This document shows, piece after piece, positions 19,846 through 28,189 of a stretch of 64,000 nucleotides of DNA (its first letter is position 1; each line of letters opens with the position of its first letter). The position numbers and the translations under genes are program-made. Under the pieces are notes generated by a model that was not told the origin of the DNA, did no database searches, and was given only the letters and a program-made list of their open reading frames with translations. The stretch comes from Aliarcobacter sp. (lineage in GTDB: Bacteria > Campylobacterota > Campylobacteria > Campylobacterales > Arcobacteraceae), in NCBI GenBank assembly GCA_028690445.1, contig JAQVBE010000002.1:186001-250000 (forward strand), in the 5' to 3' direction.

Positions 19846-20817
19846 TTATTTGTAATATAAATTTGAATCGGGAATTTTCCCACCTATTGATTTTGGTTCA
19901 CTTTTTTCTAAAATATTAAAGAAAAACTCTAAATCATCTTTTGCTTCAATTGCTTTTATACTTTCAAAAGAAACATGTTCAATTGAATCAGCAAGTCCTT
20001 GAACTTCTAACATTGGAAGAGTTTTTACAATTAAAGCAGCAGCTTCTTTTGGGTTTTGTTTATACCAGTTAAGTGATTTTTCATATTCTGTTAAAAATCT
20101 ATTTATTAATTCTTCTTTTCCTTTTGTATCTCCTAAATAAGCAATTCCTGCTTGTGGTATTTTTGCTTTGGTTTGAAACAATTCTCCCCACTCTTTTTGT
20201 AAATCTACGCTTCTATATAAATCAGGTGCAACTACGCTTATTGGAAAAGATTTTGTTTTCCGTAAAGCAATTGAAATTGCAGGTTCTGCTAAAAGTGCAT
20301 GGTCAACTCTTCTTAAAATCAGCATTTGCATAGCATCAACTGGATTTGCAACATATTGGATTTTAAAATCTTTTTTAGGGTCAAGTCCACTTTTTTTTGC
20401 AAGTTCTTGAAAAACAATATCAGGCATATCAGCTCTAAATGGAACGGCAATTTCTTTATCTTTAAAATCTTTCAGTGTTTTTAGATTTGGATCACGGCTT
20501 ATCATTCCTAAAATTCCCCAAACAGAAACATTTAGAAGTTTTATATCAACTTCTTTGTTATATAAAGTTGCTGCTACATTTGTAGGAAGAGCAATAAAAT
20601 CTACATCTCCTTTTAGTATTAAAGCTCTTAGTTCATCTGGATTTTTCCACAATCTAAACTCTATTTTTTTTCCTAAATCTTTTAGTGCATCATTTTCAAT
20701 CATGTGCATAATAGGATGAGATACTGTTGCAAATGGACCTGCAACTACTATTTTATTTTCATCTTTTGCAAAAAGTGAAAAAAACAAAACAAAACAAATT
20801 AAAAATATATTTTTCAA
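19846..20817 (-). CDS. ABC transporter periplasmic binding protein (NMT1/SsuA type)
   Basis: A 323-residue periplasmic protein with a signal peptide (about 1-17) and a two-lobe NMT1/NrtA/SsuA-like fold. Family members bind nitrate, sulfonates, taurine or thiamine precursors. Here it sits in one operon with the matching permease and ATPase, an NnrS protein and a TonB-dependent receptor. That context, plus a Fur-like site upstream, points to an iron-linked ligand rather than sulfonate. Ligand identity is inference only. Confidence 0.85.
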   Translation of the reverse strand: MKNIFLICFVLFFSLFAKDENKIVVAGPFATVSHPIMHMIENDALKDLGKKIEFRLWKNPDELRALILKGDVDFIALPTNVAATLYNKEVDIKLLNVSVWGILGMISRDPNLKTLKDFKDKEIAVPFRADMPDIVFQELAKKSGLDPKKDFKIQYVANPVDAMQMLILRRVDHALLAEPAISIALRKTKSFPISVVAPDLYRSVDLQKEWGELFQTKAKIPQAGIAYLGDTKGKEELINRFLTEYEKSLNWYKQNPKEAAALIVKTLPMLEVQGLADSIEHVSFESIKAIEAKDDLEFFFNILEKSEPKSIGGKIPDSNLYYK

Positions 20818-20837
20818 AATAAAACTCCTTTTTAAAA

Positions 20838-22073
20838 TTAACCTTTTATTCCATCAGCTCGAGAACTTAGTAAAAATGGGGAAAAGATTTTTATATAAAT
20901 AATAAATGGAATACTCCAAAGAATTGAAGATATTATGTAAGCTGGTATTGTATACTCTTCATAAAATGGAATAAAACTTCTAATAAATGTTGAAATAATT
21001 ATTAAAAGAACTCCAAAATGAAGCCAATTATTTGTAAATATTTTTCTTCCTGTATGAATGGTTGAAATAATTATCATAACTATAAAAAATACTAAACCAA
21101 AAGTTCCTGTTGTTAGAAAATGTCTAAAATGATTTAAAGCATTTATTTTTTCATTTAAATAATCAAAACCTAAAAAACCATAACCAAGAGCTGTCATAAC
21201 TATAATACTCATCAAATAAATGATAAAAGGTTTAAGTAAAATATTGTTATCTTTTAAAACAAAATCATTTAATATCCCTAAAATTGAAGCCATACAAGCA
21301 AGTGCTAAATAGGCTAATATTGAGTTATTTGGATATAAAAACTCAACTGCTGTGTAAAAAATTACACAAAAAATAGCAAGATTGTATCTAGGTGGTCTTG
21401 AATAAAATGTTTCATCAATATTTTCTTGTTCCAATAATTCATTTATAGCTTCCATATTTATTCTTCGCAGAGCTAATAAAATTAAAACTATAAACGCCCC
21501 AAGTGACAAAATCAAAATAGAATGAGTATTAATAGTTATGATATTTGCGACACTTAAAAAAAACATTGTTTGAATAATTAAAATTGCAACTAAAGTAAAA
21601 CCAAGAGAAATATGTCTTTTGTTTACATCTGCAAAAACTGGTTTTATAACTAATGCAATAATCCAAATAGTTAAAGAGAGATTTAAAATAGCTATAAGAT
21701 AAACACCAAAAAAATCCATAAACCAAAAACTAAACCTTGAAGCAAACCATAAACCTACAATATAAACCAATCTTGTTCCAACTATTGGAACACTTCCTGG
21801 AAACATTTCAGGAACACCTGTTAAGAAAAAAGCAATAATTCCTGCAAGTCCTAGTCCAAAAATCATTTCATACATATGCCAATTTAAAAGATTTGAAATA
21901 AAACTCAAATTTATATATCCACTAAAAGCTAATGACCATAAAATAATAGAAATCACAATATATGGAGCTAAAAGCAATAAAATCGGTCTAAATCCATAAG
22001 CTAAATATACAGGAAAATCGCCTTTTGGATAATATGCATAGTGTTTTGATGCGTATTGTTTTTCATTTTCCAT
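20838..22073 (-). CDS. NnrS-family integral membrane protein
   Basis: A 411-residue polytopic protein with about twelve membrane segments. Motifs typical of NnrS include AYGFRP near residue 25, NWHMYEMIFG near 65 and a FLTGVPEM segment. NnrS proteins are heme/copper membrane proteins linked to nitric-oxide stress tolerance. The gene overlaps the ABC ATPase gene upstream by one base and is followed by the binding-protein gene, so it is embedded in an import operon rather than beside NO reductase. Confidence 0.88.
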   Translation of the reverse strand: MENEKQYASKHYAYYPKGDFPVYLAYGFRPILLLLAPYIVISIILWSLAFSGYINLSFISNLLNWHMYEMIFGLGLAGIIAFFLTGVPEMFPGSVPIVGTRLVYIVGLWFASRFSFWFMDFFGVYLIAILNLSLTIWIIALVIKPVFADVNKRHISLGFTLVAILIIQTMFFLSVANIITINTHSILILSLGAFIVLILLALRRINMEAINELLEQENIDETFYSRPPRYNLAIFCVIFYTAVEFLYPNNSILAYLALACMASILGILNDFVLKDNNILLKPFIIYLMSIIVMTALGYGFLGFDYLNEKINALNHFRHFLTTGTFGLVFFIVMIIISTIHTGRKIFTNNWLHFGVLLIIISTFIRSFIPFYEEYTIPAYIISSILWSIPFIIYIKIFSPFLLSSRADGIKG

Positions 22074-22822
22074 TATTTAAATCCTAATTCAAAAGTATTG
22101 ATAATATATTCATCACTTAAAAGTTTTGCAGTTTGTTCATATACAAAAGAATCATCTCGTTTTTCTCTTGGTGTATCAATTTTAAAACTTTTTACAATAT
22201 GACCTACCGGTTCAGCTTTTAATACAAGTATTTCATCACTTAATTTTATAGCTTCCATTAAATCGTGAGTTATGAATAAAATACTTAATTTATTTGTATT
22301 TATTTCTTCAATCAAAAGAGATTGAAGTTCTTTTTTGAGCCCAATATCAAGAGCTGAAAAAGGTTCATCTAAAAATAAAAGAGATGGATTTAAAACCAAA
22401 GCTCTTGCAAATGAAACCCTTTGTTTCATTCCTCCACTTAAATCTTTTGGAAACTTTTCAAAATCATCTATTTGTAATCCAAATTTTAAAGCAATATTTT
22501 TAGCTAATTTATTTGCATTATCTTTTTTTATATTTTTTGCCCTTAAACCTAAAGCAATATTATCAATTACATTTTTCCAAGGAAGTAGTCTTGCTTCTTG
22601 AAAAGCAAAAGATGAACTTTTAAAGCTATTTCTTATTTTTCCCTCTTCAAGTGTTAATAATTTTGCACAAAGATGAAGTAAAGTAGTTTTTCCACCACCA
22701 CTTGGACCTACAATAGATACGACTTCACCTTTATTTAGTTTGAAATTTATGTTTTTTAAAATCTCTTTAAAACCAAATGAAAAGCTAAGATTTTCAACTT
22801 TTAGTTCTTCTATTTTCTCCAT
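22073..22822 (-). CDS. ABC transporter ATPase (NrtD/SsuB type)
   Basis: A 249-residue ATPase with Walker A GPSGGGKTTL, signature LSGGMKQR, Walker B LLFLDEPFSALD and H-loop ITHDLMEA. It resembles ATPases of nitrate/sulfonate/taurine-type importers. Its start overlaps the permease end by 13 bases and its stop overlaps the NnrS start. Together with the permease and binding protein it forms a complete importer. Confidence 0.92.
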   Translation of the reverse strand: MEKIEELKVENLSFSFGFKEILKNINFKLNKGEVVSIVGPSGGGKTTLLHLCAKLLTLEEGKIRNSFKSSSFAFQEARLLPWKNVIDNIALGLRAKNIKKDNANKLAKNIALKFGLQIDDFEKFPKDLSGGMKQRVSFARALVLNPSLLFLDEPFSALDIGLKKELQSLLIEEINTNKLSILFITHDLMEAIKLSDEILVLKAEPVGHIVKSFKIDTPREKRDDSFVYEQTAKLLSDEYIINTFELGFK

Positions 22823-23592
22823 GCTTCAACCTCTCTTTTTATAGGTTCAAGAATTAAATACTCAATCAAAAGTAAACTTCCAACCATTATTAATACAAGT
22901 GCTAATGCAGTTGTTGTATCTAATTGACTTCTTGCAATGGCTAAGGCTGCACCAATTCCATCATTTGCTGAAAGAAGTTCCGCCATTACAACTATTTTCC
23001 ATGACATTCCTAATGCACTAATCCATGCTGGAAAAACATAAGAAAAAATATGAGGAAAATATAAATCAAACATTTTCATTTTAAAAGGAAGCTGAAAACT
23101 ATCAGCCATTTGTTTTAAATCTCCCTCTAAAGTCCTTGTTCCTTGCAAGGCTCCTACAAAAATAATAGGAAAAGATGCAACAACAACTGTGAAAATTACA
23201 GTCATATCGCTCATTCCAAACCAAATCATTGCTAATACAATCCATGCAATTGGAGGCATACCAACTAAAATAGTTACAATTGGTCTACTCATCATAGAAG
23301 CTGTTACAAAAAGCCCTGCAAGTAATCCTAAGGCTGAGCCAAAAATAAGTGAAATACAAAAACCCAAAAATGCTCTTTTTATAGTAATAGCAATATCGTT
23401 TAAAGCACTTGGTTCACTTAACATTGAAAATAGGGTAATCATGGTATCTTTTGGAGAGGGTAGAACCAAATTTCCATAGAGTTGATTTCCAAAATCCCAT
23501 AACGCAAAAAATAGAAAGATTGAGGCAATAGAACCCCAACCACTCCATAAATATAAGGGAAAGTCTTTTATTATTTTAAATAAAAATTTCAT
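22810..23592 (-). CDS. ABC transporter permease (NrtB/SsuC type)
   Basis: A 260-residue inner-membrane permease with about six membrane helices and the BPD_transp_1 fold; the GMSWKIVVMAELLSA segment is the typical EAA-loop region. It is the first gene of the minus-strand operon. The upstream region contains a Fur-box-like palindrome, so the ABC-NnrS-receptor set is probably iron-repressed. Confidence 0.92.
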   Translation of the reverse strand: MKFLFKIIKDFPLYLWSGWGSIASIFLFFALWDFGNQLYGNLVLPSPKDTMITLFSMLSEPSALNDIAITIKRAFLGFCISLIFGSALGLLAGLFVTASMMSRPIVTILVGMPPIAWIVLAMIWFGMSDMTVIFTVVVASFPIIFVGALQGTRTLEGDLKQMADSFQLPFKMKMFDLYFPHIFSYVFPAWISALGMSWKIVVMAELLSANDGIGAALAIARSQLDTTTALALVLIMVGSLLLIEYLILEPIKREVEAWRK

Positions 23593-23631
23593 TTAATTCC
23601 TAAAATTGTTTAATCTTTTGGAATTATAATA

Positions 23632-23650
23632 AGAATGATAACGATTATCG
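23632..23650. promoter_or_regulatory. Fur-box-like palindrome upstream of the ABC-NnrS-receptor operon
   Basis: The stretch AATGATAACGATTATCGTT matches a 9-1-9 Fur arrangement with seven of nine positions paired between half sites. It lies about 40 bases upstream of the permease ATG, where a repressor site would overlap the promoter. The hemP gene starts about 180 bases away on the opposite strand. Confidence 0.75.
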
Positions 23651-23722
23651 TTGATTTAAGTCAATAATTTAATTAATGATTAAACTTGATACTAAAAAGA
23701 ACTATAAATTTAAAATATTAAT

Positions 23723-23741
23723 TTTAATAACTATTATCAAT
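23723..23741. promoter_or_regulatory. Second, weaker Fur-like site near hemP
   Basis: A sequence ending ATTATCAAT matches eight of nine positions of one Fur half site; the other half matches only about five of nine. It is on the hemP side of the divergent region, about 88 bases upstream of its start, consistent with iron control of hemP. Confidence 0.4.
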
Positions 23742-23828
23742 TTTATAAAAGATTAAGTTTTCCTTTGTTATCATTCCGTTAACAAGATATAAATTTTATT
23801 ATTAGATAAAATATTATAGGGTATTAAA

Positions 23829-23963
23829 TTGGAAGAAAATAAAAATAAATATTTAGACTCAAAAGAGATTTTTGATAAAGAAAGAACTATTGAAATAAAA
23901 CATGATGGACAATCTTATTATCTGAAAATTACAAAAGCAAACAAATTAATCCTAACTAAGTGA
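23829..23963 (+). CDS. hemP: HemP-type hemin uptake small protein
   Basis: A 44-residue ORF that starts with TTG at 23829 behind ATAGGG and ends with TGA at 23961-23963. The C-terminal part, IEIKHDGQSYYLKITKANKL followed by ILTK, matches the HemP/HmuP family pattern (short hydrophilic N-terminus, then H-x-GQ-Y-LR-T-x-x-KLILTK). HemP genes are small, usually Fur-regulated and sit in heme or siderophore uptake loci; HmuP in rhizobia helps activate heme-receptor genes. Here it lies between two iron-uptake operons. It is easily missed because of length and start codon. Confidence 0.8.
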   Translation: MEENKNKYLDSKEIFDKERTIEIKHDGQSYYLKITKANKLILTK

Positions 23964-23982
23964 ATACAAAATAATTAAAATC

Positions 23983-24020
23983 TAGCCAGCAATAGTAAAG
24001 TTCTCCTACACATAGCCAGC
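23983..24020. repeat. Two direct TAGCCAGC repeats upstream of the siderophore receptor
   Basis: The 8-mer TAGCCAGC occurs at 23983-23990 and again at 24013-24020, a 30-base period close to three helical turns. It is GC-rich against a very AT-rich background and lies 86-123 bases before the receptor start. A binding site for an activator (for example AraC type) is a possibility, not shown. Confidence 0.4.
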
Positions 24021-24105
24021 CAAAAATTAAAATATCAAACAACTGTTATCAAATAAAAAATAAGTTATTTTTATTTGAGAATTATTAATTTCTTGGAGGA
24101 AATGA

Positions 24106-26259
24106 GTGAATAAATATATTGTAAGTAAAAAACATAAAACAGCTAATTATATCGGTGCATCAGTTGTAACTGCTACTGTTTTATTAACAACACCTATTAT
24201 GCTAAGTGCAGAAACAGTTTTACCAAATGTTGAAGTTGAAACAGACAAAACTACAAATTATAGTGAAACTTATAAAGTAGATAAATCTTCATCTTCTAAA
24301 GTTACTCAAGATTTAATAGATACACCTCAAACTATCTCTGTTATTACTAAAAAAGTAATGGAAGAACAACAAGCAACAACTTTAGTTGAAGCATTAAGAA
24401 ATACTCCTGGTATTACATTAAATCTTGGTGAAAATGGAAATACAAACTCTAAAGATAATATAAATATGAGAGGTTTTGATGCTCAAGGAAGTATTTATAA
24501 AGATGGAATTAGAGATTTAGCAAATTCAAGTAAAGATACATTTAACACAGAAGCTGTTGAAGTTACGAAAGGTGGAGTTGGAGCTGATAATGGAAGAGGT
24601 GTTTCATCTGGATATATAAATCAAGTTACAAAATCAGCTAAAAATATAGATGAGGTTGCTGGAACTGTTGGATATAGTACATCAGAAAATGCAAGATTAA
24701 CAGCTGATGTAAATAAAAAATTAAATGAAATAACCGGTGTTAGATTAAATGTAATGAAACAAAAGGGTGAAGTTGCTGGAAGGGACGAAGTAGAAATTGA
24801 TAGAACAGGAATTGCTGGTTCTGTTGGTTTTGGAATAGGAACTGCTACAAGAACAACTATTAATTATGAGCATACAGAACAAGATGATGTTCCAGATGGT
24901 GGAATTCCAACAGTAGGATTAGATGGAAGCACACAAAAAGCTGATACTTCTAAATTTTATGGAAGTGTAAATGATTTTGAAGAGGCACAAACTGATGCCT
25001 TTACTCTAAAATTTGAGCAAGATGTATCAGATAATACTATGTTTATAAATACTGCAAGATATGCAAAAACAAAACAAGAGATGTTATTAACTTCTCCATT
25101 TAATTTTTCAACTGCTACAAATACAGTAACAAGATCAATGCATGCAAGATGGCAAAAAAATGAGATATTGACAAATCAATCGAATTTTACAACGCAAATA
25201 CAAACGGGTATGTTATTACACAAGATTAGTACAGGTATTGAATTAACAAAAGAGAGCCAACTTACAAAAAATTATACTGCACAAACTGCACAAACTTCAA
25301 ATTTATATAATCCAACAAGTATTTCTTGGGATGATTTATCTCTTTCTGGTCAAAAGAGTGATGGAGAAACTACAACTGTTGGAGCATACTTATTTGATTC
25401 AATAAATATTGGAGAAAAAGTTATCTTCACAGGTGGAGGAAGATTTGATAAATATGATACGACAAATGACGTAGTTTCATCTACTTTAGTTCCTTCAACA
25501 ATAGAAGATAAAGGACATTTAAATAGTTATAAAGCAGGGTTAGTTTATAAACCAGTAGATAATGGAAGTGTATATATTTCAAGAGCAACTACTCAATTAC
25601 CTCCAGGTGGAGCAAACTTTACTTTAAGTGCAACAACTACAAATGCTAATAATCCAAATATGGAACCACAAAAATCAACTACTGATGAAGTGGGTACAAA
25701 ATGGGATTTATTGGATAATAAATTATCTTTAACAACAGCTCTTTATAAAACAGTTGTGGAAAATGAAACTATGACTGAATCAGATGGAAGTACATCGCAA
25801 AATGGAGAAAAAGAGGTTAAAGGTATAGAAATCGGTGCAGTTGGTGAAATTACTGATAAATGGAGTGTAAGTACAGGTTTTGCAAAAATGAATACTGAAT
25901 ATACAAACTCTACATCAACAAGTGAAGGTTTAAGTTTAAGATTCTCACCAGAGCATACAGCAACACTTTGGACAACATATAAATTTACTCCAATATTTAA
26001 TGTAGGAGTAGGGGCAAGATATATAGGAACACAAACTATTGCAACAAGTACAACTTCAACTCCTCCTGTTAGTAAAATTGAAGATTATACTGTTTATGAT
26101 GCAATGGCTTCTTATAAATTTAATAAAAACTTAACATATCAGTTAAATGTGTACAACTTAACTGATGAAGAGTATGTATCAAATGTAAATAATTCTGGAA
26201 GAAGATATACTCCAGGAGCTTCAAGAAGCGGTTTATTATCTTTAGCATATAAATTTTAA
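24106..26259 (+). CDS. TonB-dependent siderophore receptor
   Basis: A 717-residue receptor started by GTG at 24106, six bases after TTGGAGG; an out-of-frame ATG four bases earlier stops after three codons. The long signal peptide ends near residue 35 (MLSAET). The plug domain (about 65-175) contains DTPQTISVITKKVMEEQQ and NINMRGFDAQGSIYKDGIRD, typical of Fiu/FhuE-like ferric-siderophore receptors. The barrel ends in LSLAYKF. It heads a set with a PiuC-like dioxygenase, an FMN oxidase and a PepSY protein, a known companion pattern for catecholate receptors. Confidence 0.9.
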   Translation: MNKYIVSKKHKTANYIGASVVTATVLLTTPIMLSAETVLPNVEVETDKTTNYSETYKVDKSSSSKVTQDLIDTPQTISVITKKVMEEQQATTLVEALRNTPGITLNLGENGNTNSKDNINMRGFDAQGSIYKDGIRDLANSSKDTFNTEAVEVTKGGVGADNGRGVSSGYINQVTKSAKNIDEVAGTVGYSTSENARLTADVNKKLNEITGVRLNVMKQKGEVAGRDEVEIDRTGIAGSVGFGIGTATRTTINYEHTEQDDVPDGGIPTVGLDGSTQKADTSKFYGSVNDFEEAQTDAFTLKFEQDVSDNTMFINTARYAKTKQEMLLTSPFNFSTATNTVTRSMHARWQKNEILTNQSNFTTQIQTGMLLHKISTGIELTKESQLTKNYTAQTAQTSNLYNPTSISWDDLSLSGQKSDGETTTVGAYLFDSINIGEKVIFTGGGRFDKYDTTNDVVSSTLVPSTIEDKGHLNSYKAGLVYKPVDNGSVYISRATTQLPPGGANFTLSATTTNANNPNMEPQKSTTDEVGTKWDLLDNKLSLTTALYKTVVENETMTESDGSTSQNGEKEVKGIEIGAVGEITDKWSVSTGFAKMNTEYTNSTSTSEGLSLRFSPEHTATLWTTYKFTPIFNVGVGARYIGTQTIATSTTSTPPVSKIEDYTVYDAMASYKFNKNLTYQLNVYNLTDEEYVSNVNNSGRRYTPGASRSGLLSLAYKF

Positions 26260-26261
26260 TT

Positions 26262-26285
26262 AATTCAATCCTTTGGGATTGAATT
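26262..26285 (+). terminator. Hairpin after the siderophore receptor gene
   Basis: A perfect 10-bp stem, AATTCAATCC with GGATTGAATT, closes a TTTG loop directly after the receptor stop. The following ATTATTTTAT is a weak T-tract, so it may be a partial terminator that lowers expression of the downstream genes. Confidence 0.6.
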
Positions 26286-26345
26286 ATTATTTTATAAATT
26301 AAATTACCTATAATTTCATTTACAAAGTAATAAAAGGGAAAATAT

Positions 26346-27026
26346 ATGATATTACATATACCAAATGTTCTAAACCAGAACCAAATAAAAGAGTGTAGAG
26401 AGTTATTAAATAAAGCAGATTGGATTGATGGGAAATTAACAGCAGGAAGCCAAGCTGTTAATGTAAAAAGTAATCTTCAATTAGAAGAAAATAATCCTTT
26501 ATTACAGTATTTAAGAGATTTAATAACTCAAGCTTTAAAAACAAATCCTTTATTTATAAGCGCTACTTTGCCAAATCATATAATTTCACCTTTTGTAAAT
26601 AGATATGAAAATAGTGGAGCATATGGGAATCATGTGGATAACTCGATTTTATACGATGCAACAGTTGGAAAAAATTTCCGTACAGATGTTTCGAGTTCTT
26701 TATTTTTTACAGACCCTGATGAGTATGAGGGCGGTGAAATGGTTATTGAAGATACTTTTGGATTACATGAAGTAAAACTTCCAGCAGGTGATTTGATACT
26801 TTATCCCTCAACTTCTTTACATAGGGTTGAACCAGTTGTCAGCGGTGTTAGAATGGTTAGTTTTATGTGGACTCAAAGTATGATAAGAAGTGCTTGGAAA
26901 AGAAATATTTTATTTGAGCTTGATAATACAATTCAGAGTTTAAGGGCAAAATATGGAGAAACACAAGAAACTTTAAACTTATCTATTCATTATCATAAAC
27001 TTATCCAAGAGTGGGCTGAACTTTAA
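26346..27026 (+). CDS. PiuC-like Fe(II)/2-oxoglutarate dioxygenase (PKHD type)
   Basis: A 226-residue PKHD-type hydroxylase. The iron facial triad is H96 and D98 (NHVDNS) and H159 (LHRVEP), and R169 is placed to bind 2-oxoglutarate. Length and the FFTDPDEYEGGEM segment match the PiuC/YbiX family. YbiX/PiuC genes habitually accompany Fiu/PiuA-type receptors, as here, but the physiological substrate is not settled. Its stop overlaps the next start by one base. Confidence 0.9.
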   Translation: MILHIPNVLNQNQIKECRELLNKADWIDGKLTAGSQAVNVKSNLQLEENNPLLQYLRDLITQALKTNPLFISATLPNHIISPFVNRYENSGAYGNHVDNSILYDATVGKNFRTDVSSSLFFTDPDEYEGGEMVIEDTFGLHEVKLPAGDLILYPSTSLHRVEPVVSGVRMVSFMWTQSMIRSAWKRNILFELDNTIQSLRAKYGETQETLNLSIHYHKLIQEWAEL

Positions 27027-28120
27027 TGATAAAAGAAAAATTAGATTATATTCCAAATGATTTAGTTTCATTAGAAGATTATGAACGATATGCAAAAGAG
27101 AGAATGGATTTTAATTCTTTAGCATATATTTGTAGTGGGGCAGCAGATGAGATAACTTATAAAAGAAATAATGAGGCCTTTAAAAATATCTTTTTAGAAA
27201 CCAAAACTTTAGAAGATTTAAGTGGAGCTAATACAAAAATAGAATTATTTGGACAAACATATGAAAGTCCAATTTTTTTAGCTCCAGTTGCTTATCAAAA
27301 ATTAGTTGATGCTAATGGCGAAATTGCAACTGCTCAAGCAGCAAATGCTATGAATACTTGTATGTGTGTTAGTTCATTTTCAAGTTGTACTTTAGAAGAT
27401 ATTTCAAATACTACAAGTTCACCTCTTTGGTTTCAGTTGTATATTCAACCTAATATGAATGTAAATATTGAACTTATCCAAAAAGCTGAAAAACTTGGAT
27501 TTAAAGCATTGGTTATTACAATAGATGCTCCAATTTCAGGTATTAGAAATGCTGAACAAAGAGCTGGATTTTATTTTCCAAATGGAATAAGTGCAATTAA
27601 TATAGAGAATATAAACTCTATTCAAACAAGTAATAATTTTGAAAATATATTAGATATTGTAAAAACCTTGCCAACTTGGAAAGATATAGAATTTATCAAA
27701 AAAAATACAAATCTACCAGTAATTTTAAAAGGAATAACTTCTGTTGATTATGCAAAAAAAGCAGTTAGTTTAGGAATAGATGCAATCATAGTTTCAAATC
27801 ATGGAGGAAGAACAATTGATACTCTTCCTGCAAGTATAGAGATTTTGCCAAAAATAGCAAATGAAATAAAAGGAAAAATTCCAATACTTTTTGATGGTGG
27901 AATAAAAAGAGGAACAGATGTTATAAAAGCATTAGCTTTAGGTGCAAGTGCTGTTATGATTGGAAGACCAATAATGTATGGTTTAGCAACTGCTGGTGCT
28001 TTAGGTGTTGCTCATACTTTAAAAATTTTAAAAGAAGAACTTGAAGTTTCTATGATATTTACAGGATGTAAAAATATAGAAGAAGTTAAAAAAGTAAAGC
28101 TTACTTTTAATAACAATTAA
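27026..28120 (+). CDS. FMN-dependent alpha-hydroxy-acid oxidase/dehydrogenase
   Basis: A 364-residue TIM-barrel flavoprotein of the lactate/glycolate oxidase family. The active-site signature SNHGGR is present, with catalytic H259 and its substrate-binding arginine; LFDGGIKRGTDV and GRPIMYGL bind FMN phosphate. It overlaps the PiuC-like gene by one base, so it belongs to the receptor set. The substrate could be L-lactate or another 2-hydroxy acid, and a role with alpha-hydroxycarboxylate siderophores is speculative. Confidence 0.88.
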   Translation: MIKEKLDYIPNDLVSLEDYERYAKERMDFNSLAYICSGAADEITYKRNNEAFKNIFLETKTLEDLSGANTKIELFGQTYESPIFLAPVAYQKLVDANGEIATAQAANAMNTCMCVSSFSSCTLEDISNTTSSPLWFQLYIQPNMNVNIELIQKAEKLGFKALVITIDAPISGIRNAEQRAGFYFPNGISAINIENINSIQTSNNFENILDIVKTLPTWKDIEFIKKNTNLPVILKGITSVDYAKKAVSLGIDAIIVSNHGGRTIDTLPASIEILPKIANEIKGKIPILFDGGIKRGTDVIKALALGASAVMIGRPIMYGLATAGALGVAHTLKILKEELEVSMIFTGCKNIEEVKKVKLTFNNN

Positions 28121-28189
28121 CAATTATATTAAAAAATCGTTAAAACTGATTTGTTACTATTTCATAGAAAATAAAAAAGGAGTAAAAAA

